Origin: Pseudomonas mucidolens
Lineage (GTDB): Bacteria > Pseudomonadota > Gammaproteobacteria > Pseudomonadales > Pseudomonadaceae
Direction of reading: 5' to 3'
Assembly: GCF_900106045.1 (NCBI RefSeq)
Contig: NZ_LT629802.1
Span: 2,108,001-2,172,000 of the forward strand
DNA length: 64,000 nucleotides
Shown piece after piece: positions 28,257 to 37,500 of this stretch. The first letter of the stretch is position 1. Each line of letters opens with the position of its first letter. Made by a program: the position numbers and the translations under genes. Under the pieces are notes generated by a model, which ran no database searches, was not told where the DNA came from, and saw only the letters and a list, made by a program, of their open reading frames with translations.

Positions 28257-28931
28257 CTATTGGAACGCCGCCAGTTCCTCTTCGGCGAGGATGCTGATGT
28301 GGCGTCGCTCCATGGCGATCAGGCCGCTGTCCACCAGGCGATGCAAAATCCGCGAAAAGGTTTCCGGCTGAATCCCCAGCTTTGACGCCACCAATCGCTT
28401 GGAGGTCTGCAAGACAATCTGGCCGGTGACCGGATGGCGCTCCTGGAACAGAAAATTGATCACCCGACGGCTCGCGCTCGCCATGGTCAAGGTATCGATG
28501 TCGCGCAGCCGTAGGTGCAAGTGAACGCTCATGTTCGCCAGAATCGCCAGGCAGACTTTCGGCTGGTCCTCTAGCGCATTGCGATAATGGTTGCCTTCGA
28601 TGCTGACGAGCAGACTGTCCTTCAACGCGGTGGCGCTCACCGGGTACAGGCGGGCCTGGCTGAACAGCAGGGCTTCGGCAAAGGTTTGCCCGGGCTGGAT
28701 GATTTCCACCAGGTTTTCCTGACCTTCGCCCGTCAGCCGGTACAACTTGATCTGGCCGCTGACCAGCAGGAAAAAGCGCTTGGCGGGGTCGCCCTGGTGC
28801 ATGAGGGTGCGCTGACAAGGCAGGCGCTTGAGCACGGCCAGCGCGCAGACTTCCTCGAAGATTTTCTCCGGCAACTGGCTGAACAGATGATGACCGCGCA
28901 ACGTTAAAACAATGGAAGGGTGAGTCAGCAT
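28257..28931 (-). CDS. dnr: Crp/Fnr-family nitric-oxide/nitrate respiration regulator, Dnr type
   Basis: The 224-residue regulator has a cyclic-nucleotide-like sensor domain (LFSQLPEKIFEEV, MHQGDPAKRFFLLVSGQIKLYR), a long dimer helix and a C-terminal HTH (LVASKLGIQPETFSRILHRL) with the E-SR recognition pattern that reads TTGAT half-sites. It lacks the N-terminal cysteines of Anr/FNR, so it should not carry a 4Fe-4S cluster; Dnr proteins sense NO through haem. GGAGGT precedes the ATG. A NarL-type palindrome lies 65 bp upstream. It presumably acts on the nar and nrd boxes in this window. Confidence 0.85.
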   Translation of the reverse strand: MLTHPSIVLTLRGHHLFSQLPEKIFEEVCALAVLKRLPCQRTLMHQGDPAKRFFLLVSGQIKLYRLTGEGQENLVEIIQPGQTFAEALLFSQARLYPVSATALKDSLLVSIEGNHYRNALEDQPKVCLAILANMSVHLHLRLRDIDTLTMASASRRVINFLFQERHPVTGQIVLQTSKRLVASKLGIQPETFSRILHRLVDSGLIAMERRHISILAEEELAAFQ

Positions 28932-28995
28932 GGCGTACCTCCGCTGACGGTTATAGTAGACAGCTCCGACCGGTTGACCTATGCCTCTGCCGGCC

Positions 28996-29011
28996 TACCT
29001 CCAAGGAGGCA
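28996..29011. promoter_or_regulatory. NarL 7-2-7 palindrome upstream of dnr
   Basis: TACCTCC-AA-GGAGGCA has the 7-2-7 layout of NarL heptamers with one mismatch between the arms. It lies in the short gap between narL (ends 29018) and dnr (starts 28931). NarXL control of dnr is described for P. aeruginosa. Confidence 0.6.
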
Positions 29012-29017
29012 TGCCCG

Positions 29018-29665
29018 TCAGCCGGTACTGCGCAGGTGTTCCATGGCCCACACGGCGGCCTCGACCCGCGAGCGCAGGCCAAGCTTGTGCAGCAGGTTCT
29101 TGACGTGCACCTTGACCGTCCCTTCGGTGATGCCCAGCTTGTGCCCGATAACCTTGTTGCTGAAGCCGCCAGCGATGGTCTTTAACACCTGGCGTTCGCG
29201 TTCGGTCAACTCCACCACGGCCTGGCGCGGCGGTGAACGCAGTGCCTGAGCCATGACCTGGGTCAGGCCGGGGCTGATGACCAATGCGCCGTCCAGGGCA
29301 TCGCGGATGTACTGGATCAGCAGTTCAGGTTCCATATCCTTGAGCAGATAACCGTCGGCATCCAGGCGCAGGGCGTCGCGAATATCATCTTCAGCATCGG
29401 ACACCGTGAACAGCAGCACTTTACCGGTGTAGTGCATCGCGCGTAATCGGCGCAGGGTTTCAATGCCATTCATCTGCGGCATGTTGTTGTCGAGCAACAC
29501 CAAATCCGGTTGTAGCGGCTCGATGAGCTTGAGCGCTTCTTCGCCATGATTGGCTTCGCCGACGATCAGGAAGTCAGCCTCGAGTTCGAGCATCTGGCGG
29601 ATGCCGCGACGCATCATCGGATGGTCGTCGACCAGCAGGATTCTACGGTGGGGGGAGGGAGTCAT
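29018..29665 (-). CDS. narL: Nitrate response regulator NarL
   Basis: The 215-residue regulator has a receiver domain (Asp13/Asp14 pocket, phospho-acceptor Asp59 in VLLDNNMPQMNG) and a LuxR-type HTH (LTEREREVLKTIAGGFSNKVIG in similar form, then GTVKVHVKNLLHKLGLRSR). Phosphorylated by NarX, it binds TACCYMT-like heptamers; three such palindromes occur in this region. Its ATG overlaps the narX stop by 4 bp. Confidence 0.93.
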   Translation of the reverse strand: MTPSPHRRILLVDDHPMMRRGIRQMLELEADFLIVGEANHGEEALKLIEPLQPDLVLLDNNMPQMNGIETLRRLRAMHYTGKVLLFTVSDAEDDIRDALRLDADGYLLKDMEPELLIQYIRDALDGALVISPGLTQVMAQALRSPPRQAVVELTERERQVLKTIAGGFSNKVIGHKLGITEGTVKVHVKNLLHKLGLRSRVEAAVWAMEHLRSTG

Positions 29666-31464
29666 GTGACGCTACCTTCTGTGTGCTGTCCGAGAAACTC
29701 CGGGTGGAATTCCAGCTGGATGCGGGTGCCTTGCGGCGCCCTGGAAAAAATCTGCAGGTGCCCGCGCAAGCTGCGTGCTCGTTCATCCATGATGTTCAGG
29801 CCGTGGTGTTCGCGCTGATCGACATCGCCGCTGAAGCCGCGTCCGTCGTCTTCGACCGAGAGCCGCACGGTTTCACCGTCCTGGCGCAGTTCCAGCCAGG
29901 CGTTTTGCGCATGGGCATGGCGCAGGCAGTTGGAGAGTGCCTCGCGAGTAATCTGCAAAATGTGGATCTGCTCGCTGGCCGAGAGTTGAAAAGCCAGCGC
30001 ATCGACGTGCAAGTGCACCTGGAACTCGCCGCGGCGGGAAAACTCCTCGGCGGTGTCCTTGAGTTCCTGCACCAACCCGGCCTCATGAATCTGCAAACGA
30101 AAAGTGGTGAGCAATTCACGCAACTGGCGATAGGCATTGTTCAGCCCCTCGCGCAATTCGGCGGTGACGGTTTCCAGGGTCTGCACCGGTTCACCCCGGC
30201 GCATCAGGGTCTGCATGCGGCTGACCTGCAGTTTCATATAAGACAGGGCCTGGGCCAGTGAATCATGCAGCTCGCGGGCGATGATGGTGCGCTCTTCCAG
30301 CAGTAGCAGGCGATGATCCTGTTCCCGTTGGCGCTTGAGCGAGAGCGAGGTGCCGATCAGATTGGCCAGCGCCTGGATCAGCTGAGTCTCCCAGGCTTGC
30401 GCGGTGTGGCCGTCGATAAAGTGCGCTTTGAGTTCTCCCAGTTCGCTGCCCTGATTGCTGATGCTGAATGTCTGCGGTGGTGCATCGTGGTGTCTGCGGC
30501 ACGTGGCGCAATCGCTGCTGGCGCACACTTCACGAATGTTTGCGCCATGCAGGGCAATCAATTGCTGGGCCGGCGCCTGCGTCTCGCCTTGCAGGCACAG
30601 CGACAGGCGCAGGCCAGGCAGACGTTGCTGGAAACGCCGAATCAATTCACCCAGTCCTTCGGCATTTGCCAGGCGCGTAGCCAGGCTGCGGCTGCTTTGA
30701 TACAGCAACTCCAGGGCAGCGTTGGCCTGTTGCAGGTTCAGGGTCTTTTGCCGGACCTGACTCTCGAGGGTGCGATGGGACTCTTCAATCGTCTCGGCCA
30801 TCGCGTTGAAGCTTGTGGCCAACTGGCCCAGTTCATCCTGGGACTGATGGTTGACCCGGGCCTTGAAATCCCCGCGTCGAAAACGCTGGGTCGCATCCAC
30901 CAACTCTTTAAGGGGCGTGACCACACCGTACTGCAACTCGTACAAGCCAAGCAGCAGAACAATCATCGTGGTAAACAGCGCCATGCCCTGGATCACCTGT
31001 TGCCAGCCTTGTTTCTGTTCGCTCTGGCGTTGCAGCAGGCTGACGAACTGGTTCAGTTGTTCAACGAACGGCCGGGCTTGAGCCTGAAAGGCCTGTGCAT
31101 CGCCGCGCTCCAGGGCCGGACGCAATGCCTCGTTCCATTGTTGCTGGATTTGCCCGTAGCTGAGCTGCAGCGCGGTAGTCGGGCCATCTTCAAGCACCGC
31201 CTTGAGTGACCGGCTGTTGAGTCGACGTTGCAGGCTGTCGGTGATGTCGCTGATTTCTTCCCCGGCGGCACCGGTGGCGAGTTTCCAGCTCAGGTGGTAG
31301 GTCTCCATGCGCACGGAGCCTGCGGTGTTGATGGCGGCGGCATCACCCTGGCTGAACCAGGCAATCAGGCCAGCGCTCAACGAGCTGGCGAGGGCGAGCA
31401 CGGCGATCAGGATCACCGCCAGCCCGGCGCGCGCGGGCAAGGAACTGCGCAACCAGCGAATCAT
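29662..31464 (-). CDS. narX: Nitrate sensor histidine kinase NarX
   Basis: The 600-residue sensor has a first membrane helix at about 12-37 and a periplasmic P-box (INTAGSVRMETYHLSWKL) with Arg52 as the expected nitrate ligand. The second helix is at about 158-175, followed by HAMP (RRGDFKARVNHQSQDELGQL). A central module bears Cys290, 314, 319 and 322. The phospho-acceptor is His400 (ELHDSLAQALSYMKLQ), and the ATPase domain carries VEDDGRGF. ATG 31464 gives the natural short cytoplasmic lead; GTG 31506 is an alternative. It forms a coupled pair with narL. Confidence 0.93.
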   Translation of the reverse strand: MIRWLRSSLPARAGLAVILIAVLALASSLSAGLIAWFSQGDAAAINTAGSVRMETYHLSWKLATGAAGEEISDITDSLQRRLNSRSLKAVLEDGPTTALQLSYGQIQQQWNEALRPALERGDAQAFQAQARPFVEQLNQFVSLLQRQSEQKQGWQQVIQGMALFTTMIVLLLGLYELQYGVVTPLKELVDATQRFRRGDFKARVNHQSQDELGQLATSFNAMAETIEESHRTLESQVRQKTLNLQQANAALELLYQSSRSLATRLANAEGLGELIRRFQQRLPGLRLSLCLQGETQAPAQQLIALHGANIREVCASSDCATCRRHHDAPPQTFSISNQGSELGELKAHFIDGHTAQAWETQLIQALANLIGTSLSLKRQREQDHRLLLLEERTIIARELHDSLAQALSYMKLQVSRMQTLMRRGEPVQTLETVTAELREGLNNAYRQLRELLTTFRLQIHEAGLVQELKDTAEEFSRRGEFQVHLHVDALAFQLSASEQIHILQITREALSNCLRHAHAQNAWLELRQDGETVRLSVEDDGRGFSGDVDQREHHGLNIMDERARSLRGHLQIFSRAPQGTRIQLEFHPEFLGQHTEGSVT

Positions 31465-31544
31465 CAGCGTAGGTCCGTACAAAAGACAGGAAAGCAGAGC
31501 ATGCACAGCTCCAGAATGAGGTTTGCCACCGATCCTCGGCGCGC

Positions 31545-31560
31545 TACCTCTAAAGAGTTG
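31545..31560. promoter_or_regulatory. Degenerate NarL-type site in the narX-narK1 gap
   Basis: TACCTCT-AA-AGAGTTG keeps the 7-2-7 spacing, with a matching left heptamer and a weaker right one. It lies 81 bp upstream of the narX ATG, so it may mediate feedback on narXL. Confidence 0.4.
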
Positions 31561-31641
31561 TCGAGGCTTCCCTGTCGACAGAACGCTGGCCAGAAAAAGC
31601 TAATACGCTGATAAACAAAGGGTTTCAGGCTTTTTTTGGCC

Positions 31642-31657
31642 TACCTCCTTGGAGGTA
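31642..31657. promoter_or_regulatory. Perfect NarL-type 7-2-7 palindrome upstream of narK1
   Basis: TACCTCC-TT-GGAGGTA is fully symmetrical, extended by C and G at either end. It lies 38 bp upstream of the Anr/Dnr box and 110 bp before the narK1 start, a usual arrangement for nitrate- and oxygen-controlled nar promoters. Confidence 0.7.
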
Positions 31658-31695
31658 GACAGCACAAGCATAGGCCCATGCCCCCTGGGGCTTCG

Positions 31696-31709
31696 TTGAC
31701 GTGGATCAA
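31696..31709 (+). promoter_or_regulatory. Anr/Dnr box of the narK1K2GHJI operon
   Basis: TTGAC-GTGG-ATCAA matches the FNR-family consensus TTGAT-N4-ATCAA with one change. A TAGTCT-like -10 (31732-31737) lies 22 bp after the box, as in class II activation. Confidence 0.75.
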
Positions 31710-31767
31710 GTTTTTGTGGGGTTGCTCTCTCTAGTCTGCCGCCACGGCTAACTGATTGGAGAGCATT

Positions 31768-33072
31768 GTGACCCAACCCCGTGTACGACAAGGCTTGGTG
31801 CTGGGCATGAGCACCCTGGCCTTCACTGTCTGTTTTATGGTCTGGATGCTGTTTGCCGTGCTCGGGGTACCGATCAAAGAACTGCTCCAACTCAACGAGA
31901 CTCAGTTCGGTCTGTTGGCTGCCACGCCGGTCTTGACGGGTTCACTGGTGCGCCTGCCGTTGGGATTGTTGACCGACCGTTTTGGCGGACGCAGTGTGTT
32001 CTTCCTGCTGATGCTGTCCTGCGTGGCGCCGCTGTACCTGATCAGTCACGCCACCGCTTATTGGCAGTTCCTGGTCCTGGGCTTGTTCGTCGGCCTGGCC
32101 GGCGGCTCGTTCTCGGTGGGGATTGCCTACGTCGCCAAATGGTTCGACAAGGAGAACCAGGGCTTCGCCATGGGTATCTTCGGCGCCGGCAATGCCGGTG
32201 CGGCCGTGACCAAGTTTCTCGCGCCTGCATTGATCGCCGCTGGCAGTTGGCAACTGGTGCCGAAAGTCTTCAGCGCGATTCTCTTCATTACCGCGCTGTT
32301 GTTCTGGTTCCTCAGCGCCGAAAACAAAGACCACCGCAGTGCCTCGGGCGCCACGTTGCGTGAGCAACTGCACTCGCTGAAAGATCCTGCGGTGTGGCGC
32401 TACTGCCAGTACTACTCGATTGTCTTCGGCGGCTACGTGGCGCTGGCGCTGTGGATGACCAAGTACTACGTGCAGGAATACGGTTTCAGCCTGCAAAGCG
32501 CGGCGCTGCTGGCGGCGTGTTTCTCACTGCCGGGTGGTGTGCTGCGTGCCGTCGGCGGCTGGATGTCGGACCGCTGGGGCGCACAAAGCGTGACCTGGTG
32601 GGTGTTGTGGGTCAGCTGGATTTGCCTGTTCCTGCTCTCGTACCCACAAACTCAATTGCAAGTGCAGACCATCAACGGCCCGCTGGACTTGCACATCGGC
32701 CTCAATCCCGTGCTGTTCACCGTGCTGCTGTTCGTCATGGGCATTGCCTTCGCGTTCGGCAAGGCCTCGGTCTTCAAATACATCGCCAATGACTACCCGC
32801 AAAACATGGGCGCGGTGTCCGGCATCGTCGGTCTGGCCGGTGGCTTGGGCGGTTTCGTGCTGCCGATCATGTTTGGTGCCCTGGTGGACCTCACCGGCGT
32901 GCGCTCTTCCTGCTTCATGTTGATGTACGGCGTGGTCTGGGTCTCCCTCACCTGGATGTACTTCAGCGAAATGCGCAAAAACCCGCTGCTCGGTAAAAAG
33001 CCACCGCGGACCTCGACCCCGATTTCCAGCATTGCCCAAGGAGAAGAACATGTCCGTTCTACAAAAGCCTGA
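31768..33072 (+). CDS. narK1: Nitrate/nitrite transporter NarK1
   Basis: The 434-residue MFS protein has twelve helices and nitrate/nitrite porter signatures (GLAGGSFSVGIAYVAKWF, GIFGAGNAGAAVTKFLAP, with the Asn/Gly-rich nitrate signature). The start GTG 31768 has GGAGAG just upstream. It ends 23 bp inside narK2. Together they give the tandem NarK1/NarK2 transport pair of pseudomonads; type I members are proton-linked nitrate importers. It is the first gene of the nar operon, behind the Anr/Dnr box and NarL site. Confidence 0.92.
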   Translation: MTQPRVRQGLVLGMSTLAFTVCFMVWMLFAVLGVPIKELLQLNETQFGLLAATPVLTGSLVRLPLGLLTDRFGGRSVFFLLMLSCVAPLYLISHATAYWQFLVLGLFVGLAGGSFSVGIAYVAKWFDKENQGFAMGIFGAGNAGAAVTKFLAPALIAAGSWQLVPKVFSAILFITALLFWFLSAENKDHRSASGATLREQLHSLKDPAVWRYCQYYSIVFGGYVALALWMTKYYVQEYGFSLQSAALLAACFSLPGGVLRAVGGWMSDRWGAQSVTWWVLWVSWICLFLLSYPQTQLQVQTINGPLDLHIGLNPVLFTVLLFVMGIAFAFGKASVFKYIANDYPQNMGAVSGIVGLAGGLGGFVLPIMFGALVDLTGVRSSCFMLMYGVVWVSLTWMYFSEMRKNPLLGKKPPRTSTPISSIAQGEEHVRSTKA

Positions 33073-34447
33073 CAAGGGCCCGGTCATTCATGACTGGCGC
33101 CCCGAGGACCCCGCGTTTTGGGGCAGTAGCGGCAAACAGACCGCCACGCGTAACTTGTGGATCTCGATTCCCGCGCTGCTGTTGGCCTTTGCGGTGTGGA
33201 TGGTCTGGAGCACGGTGATCGTGCGCCTGAACGCCATCGGTTTCACCTTCAGCACCGACCAGTTGTTCTGGCTCGCGGCGTTGCCGGGACTGTCCGGCGC
33301 GACCTTGCGCGTTTTCTACTCCTTCATGGTGCCGATCTTCGGCGGTCGTCGCTGGACCGCGCTGAGCACCGCGTCGCTGCTGTTGCCCTCGATCTGGATG
33401 GGCTTTGCCGTGCAGGACACCAGCACCTCGTACGGCGTGTTCGTCTTCATTGCCTTGCTCTGTGGGTTTGGTGGCGGCAACTTTGCTTCGAGCATGTCCA
33501 ACATCAGCTTCTTTTATCCCAAGTCCCAGCAGGGAACAGCCCTGGGCCTCAATGCCGGACTGGGCAACCTGGGCGTGTCGGTGATGCAATTCTGTGTGCC
33601 GCTGGTGATCACCTTCGGCGTGTTCGGCTTTATCGGCGGCAATCCGCAGGTGCTGCCGGATGGCAATCAGTTGTGGTTGCAGAACGCCAGGTTCATCTGG
33701 GTACCGTTCATTGTCCTGGTGACGCTGCTGGCCTGGTTCGGCATGAATGACCTGTCCAGCGCCCGGGCGTCGTTCAGCGAGCAGGCAGTCATCTTCAAAC
33801 GCAAGCACAACTGGCTGATGTGCTGGTTGTACCTGGCGACATTCGGTTCATTTATCGGTTTCTCCGCCGCGTTTCCGCTGTTGATCAAAACCTCCTTCCC
33901 GGATGTCATTGCCTTGAAATTCGCCTTTCTCGGCCCGCTGGTCGGCGCCCTGGTGCGCCCATTGGGAGGATGGCTGGCCGACAAGCTCGGCGGCGCGAAG
34001 GTCACCCTGTGGAACTTCGTGCTGATGATCGTGATGGTCTTCGGCGTCTTGCACTTCCTGCCGCAAAACGGTTCAGGCGGCAACTTCTACGGTTTCCTCG
34101 GGATGTTCATGCTGCTGTTCATCACCACCGGTATCGGCAACGGTTCCACCTTCCGGATGATTCCGGTGATCTTCCGCACCCTGCATGAAAAAGCCGCGGC
34201 CGGAAAACCACCGGCAGTGCGCGAACAGGCACTCAAGGCTGCCGGCAAGGAGTCGGCCGCGGTCCTGGGCTTCAGTTCGGCCATCGGCGCCTTCGGTGCG
34301 TTCTTCATCCCCAAATCCTTCGGCACTTCGATGGCCCAGACCGGCGGCCCGGAGATGGCCTTCTACATGTTTGTCGGTTTTTACCTGAGTTGCATCGTCG
34401 TGACCTGGTGGTGGTACGCGCGCAAAGGCGCGGCGACACCCTGCTGA
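33050..34447 (+). CDS. narK2: Nitrate/nitrite antiporter NarK2
   Basis: The 465-residue MFS protein begins after a hydrophilic N-terminus of about 40 residues (PVIHDWRPEDPAFW). It carries GFGGGNFASSMSNISFFYPKSQQGTALGLNAGLGNLG and GIGNGSTFRMIPVIF, the two nitrate signature regions, shown here in parts of a longer match. Type II NarK proteins exchange nitrate for nitrite. AAGGAG lies 6 nt before ATG 33050, inside the narK1 end, so the two are probably coupled. Confidence 0.92.
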   Translation: MSVLQKPDKGPVIHDWRPEDPAFWGSSGKQTATRNLWISIPALLLAFAVWMVWSTVIVRLNAIGFTFSTDQLFWLAALPGLSGATLRVFYSFMVPIFGGRRWTALSTASLLLPSIWMGFAVQDTSTSYGVFVFIALLCGFGGGNFASSMSNISFFYPKSQQGTALGLNAGLGNLGVSVMQFCVPLVITFGVFGFIGGNPQVLPDGNQLWLQNARFIWVPFIVLVTLLAWFGMNDLSSARASFSEQAVIFKRKHNWLMCWLYLATFGSFIGFSAAFPLLIKTSFPDVIALKFAFLGPLVGALVRPLGGWLADKLGGAKVTLWNFVLMIVMVFGVLHFLPQNGSGGNFYGFLGMFMLLFITTGIGNGSTFRMIPVIFRTLHEKAAAGKPPAVREQALKAAGKESAAVLGFSSAIGAFGAFFIPKSFGTSMAQTGGPEMAFYMFVGFYLSCIVVTWWWYARKGAATPC

Positions 34448-34475
34448 GACGCCCCCGAATCCAACCATTGCGTGG

Positions 34476-34494
34476 GCGGGGCACAGAACCCCGC
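34476..34494 (+). other. Hairpin between narK2 and narG
   Basis: GCGGGG and CCCCGC flank a 7-nt loop in the 70-bp gap before narG. No T run follows, so it is more likely an RNA processing or stability element setting the ratio of transporter to enzyme mRNA than a terminator. Confidence 0.4.
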
Positions 34495-34517
34495 AGCAAG
34501 CCTGAGAGGACTACAAC

Positions 34518-37500
34518 GTGAGTCATTTACTGGATCAACTACGGTTCTTCAATCGTAAGCAAAACGAGTTTTCCGACGGTCATGGAGAGACCCGCAAAGA
34601 GTCTCGCGACTGGGAGAACGTCTACCGTTCGCGCTGGCAGTACGACAAGATCGTGCGCTCCACCCACGGGGTGAACTGCACCGGCTCTTGCTCGTGGAAA
34701 ATCTACGTCAAAAACGGCCTGATCACCTGGGAAACCCAACAGACCGACTACCCGCGCACCCGCAACGATCTGCCCAACCATGAACCGCGTGGCTGTCCGC
34801 GTGGCGCCAGCTATAGTTGGTACATCTACAGCGCGAACCGCCTCAAGTACCCGAAAATCCGCAAGCCACTGCTCAAATTGTGGCGCGAAGCGCGCTTGAC
34901 CCTGTCGCCGGTAGAAGCGTGGGCCAGTATCGTCGAGGACAAGGTCAAGGCCGACGCCTACAAGAGCAAGCGCGGCATGGGCGGTTTCATCCGTTCCAAC
35001 TGGGACGAAGTCAACGAAATCATCGCCGCCTCCAACGTCTACACCATCAAGCAGTACGGCCCGGACCGTATCGTCGGCTTCTCGCCGATCCCGGCCATGT
35101 CGATGGTCAGCTACGCGGCCGGTTCGCGTTACCTGTCATTGATCGGCGGGGTGTGCCTGAGCTTCTATGACTGGTACTGCGACCTGCCACCGGCTTCGCC
35201 AATGGTCTGGGGCGAGCAGACCGACGTGCCGGAATCGGCCGACTGGTACAACTCCAACTACATCATCGCCTGGGGTTCCAACGTCCCGCAGACGCGCACC
35301 CCGGACGCGCACTTCTTTACCGAAGTGCGCTACAAGGGCACCAAGACCGTGGCCATCACCCCCGACTATTCGGAAGTGGCCAAGCTCACCGACCTGTGGC
35401 TCAACCCCAAGCAGGGCACCGACGCCGCGCTGGCCCAGGCCTTCAACCACGTGATCTTCAAGGAATTTCACCTGGACAGGCCGAGTGCGTATTTCACCGA
35501 ATACGCCAAGCGTTTCACCGACTTGCCGGTGCTGGTAATGCTCAAGCCGATGCTCGGTACCGCGCCTGGCGCAGGCTTTCAACCTGATCGCTTCCTGCGC
35601 GCTTGCGACCTGACCGGCAACCTCGGCCAGGACAATAATCCGGAATGGAAAACCATCGCCCTCGACGAGAGCGGTGAGCTGGTTTCGCCACAAGGTTCCA
35701 TCGGTTATCGCTGGGGCGAGAAGGGCAAGTGGAACATTCTGGCGAAGGAGGGTGGTGAAGGGCGCGCGATCGACCTCAAGCTGAGCCTGATCGGCGACGA
35801 CGTCGCCGAAGTGGCGTTCCCGTATTTTGCTGGCGAAGCCCACGAGCATTTCCAGCACGTGGCGGGCGATGCCGTGCAGTTCCGCCGGGTGCCGGTGCAC
35901 AGCGTGACCCTGGCCGACGGCAGCGTGGCCAAGGTCGCCACGGTATTTGACCTGTCGGCGGCGAACCTGGCCATCGACCGTGGCCTGGGCGGCGGCAACG
36001 TAGCCAAGGATTACGACGACGCCAGCGTACCGGGCACCCCGGCCTGGCAGGAAGCGATCACCGGCGTCAGCCGCGAGAAAGCCATCCAGATTGCCCGTGA
36101 GTTTGCCGACAACGCCGACAAGACCAAGGGGCGCTCGATGATCATCGTCGGCGCGGCGATGAACCATTGGTACCACATGGACATGAACTACCGCGGGCTG
36201 ATCAATATGCTCATGCTCTGCGGTTGCGTGGGCCAGACCGGTGGCGGTTGGGCGCACTACGTGGGCCAGGAAAAACTGCGTCCACAATGTGGCTGGTTGC
36301 CTTTGGCCTTCGGCCTCGACTGGAACCGTCCGCCACGCCAGATGAACGGCACCAGCTTCTTCTACGGGCACAGTTCGCAATGGCGCCACGAAAAGATGAG
36401 CATGCACGACGTGCTCTCGCCACTGGCCGACAAGTCGCAATTCCCGGAACACGCGCTGGACTACAACATCCGCGCCGAACGCGCCGGCTGGTTGCCCAGC
36501 GCACCGCAACTGAACACCAACCCGTTGCATATTTGCCGCGACGCCGCAGCGGCCGGCATGGACCCCAAGGACTACGTGGTCAAGTCCTGGCAGGACGGCA
36601 GCCTGCGCTTCGCCTGCGAGCAACCGGACAGCCCGGTGAACTTCCCGCGCAACATGTTTATCTGGCGTTCCAACCTGCTGGGTTCTTCCGGTAAAGGGCA
36701 TGAGTACATGCTCAAGTACCTGCTCGGCACCAAGAACGGAGTCATGAACGAAGACATCGGCCACAGCACCGAATGCAAACCTACCGAGGCCGAATGGGTC
36801 GAGGATGGCGCCATCGGCAAGCTGGATCTGGTGACCACACTGGACTTTCGCATGTCGTCGACTTGCGTGTATTCCGACATCGTCTTGCCGACCGCCACCT
36901 GGTACGAAAAAGACGACATGAACACCTCGGACATGCACCCGTTCATTCACCCGCTGTCGGCGGCGATTGATCCGGCGTGGGAATCGCGTTCCGACTGGGA
37001 AATCTACAAAGGCATCGCCAAGGCCTTCTCGGCCATGTCGGTCGGCCACTTGGGGGTCGAAAAAGACCTGGTCACCGTACCGCTGATGCATGACAGCGTC
37101 GGCGAACTGGCCCAGCCGTTTGGCGGCACCGATTGGAAAAGTGCCGGCGTGGCACCACAACCGGGCAAGAACGCGCCGAACATGGCGGTGGTGGAGCGCG
37201 ACTATCCGAACATCTACAAGCAGTTCACATCCCTCGGCCCAATGCTGGAAAAACTCGGCAATGGCGGTAAGGGCATTAACTGGAACACCGACGAGGAAGT
37301 CGAGTTTCTCGGCGAGCTCAATCACCACGAAGGCGATGCCGGTATCAGCCAGGGTCGGCCAAAGATCGACACGGCTATCGACGCGGCCGAGGTGATTCTG
37401 TCCCTGGCCCCGGAAACCAACGGCAAGGTCGCGCTCAAGGCCTGGGCCGCGCTGTCGGAGTTCACCGGGATCGACCACAGCCACCTGGCCATCTCCAAGG

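Noticed and set aside
34476..34494. Intrinsic terminator between narK2 and narG
   Set aside because: The hairpin is real but no T run follows, and the genes are normally co-transcribed; kept only as a hairpin.
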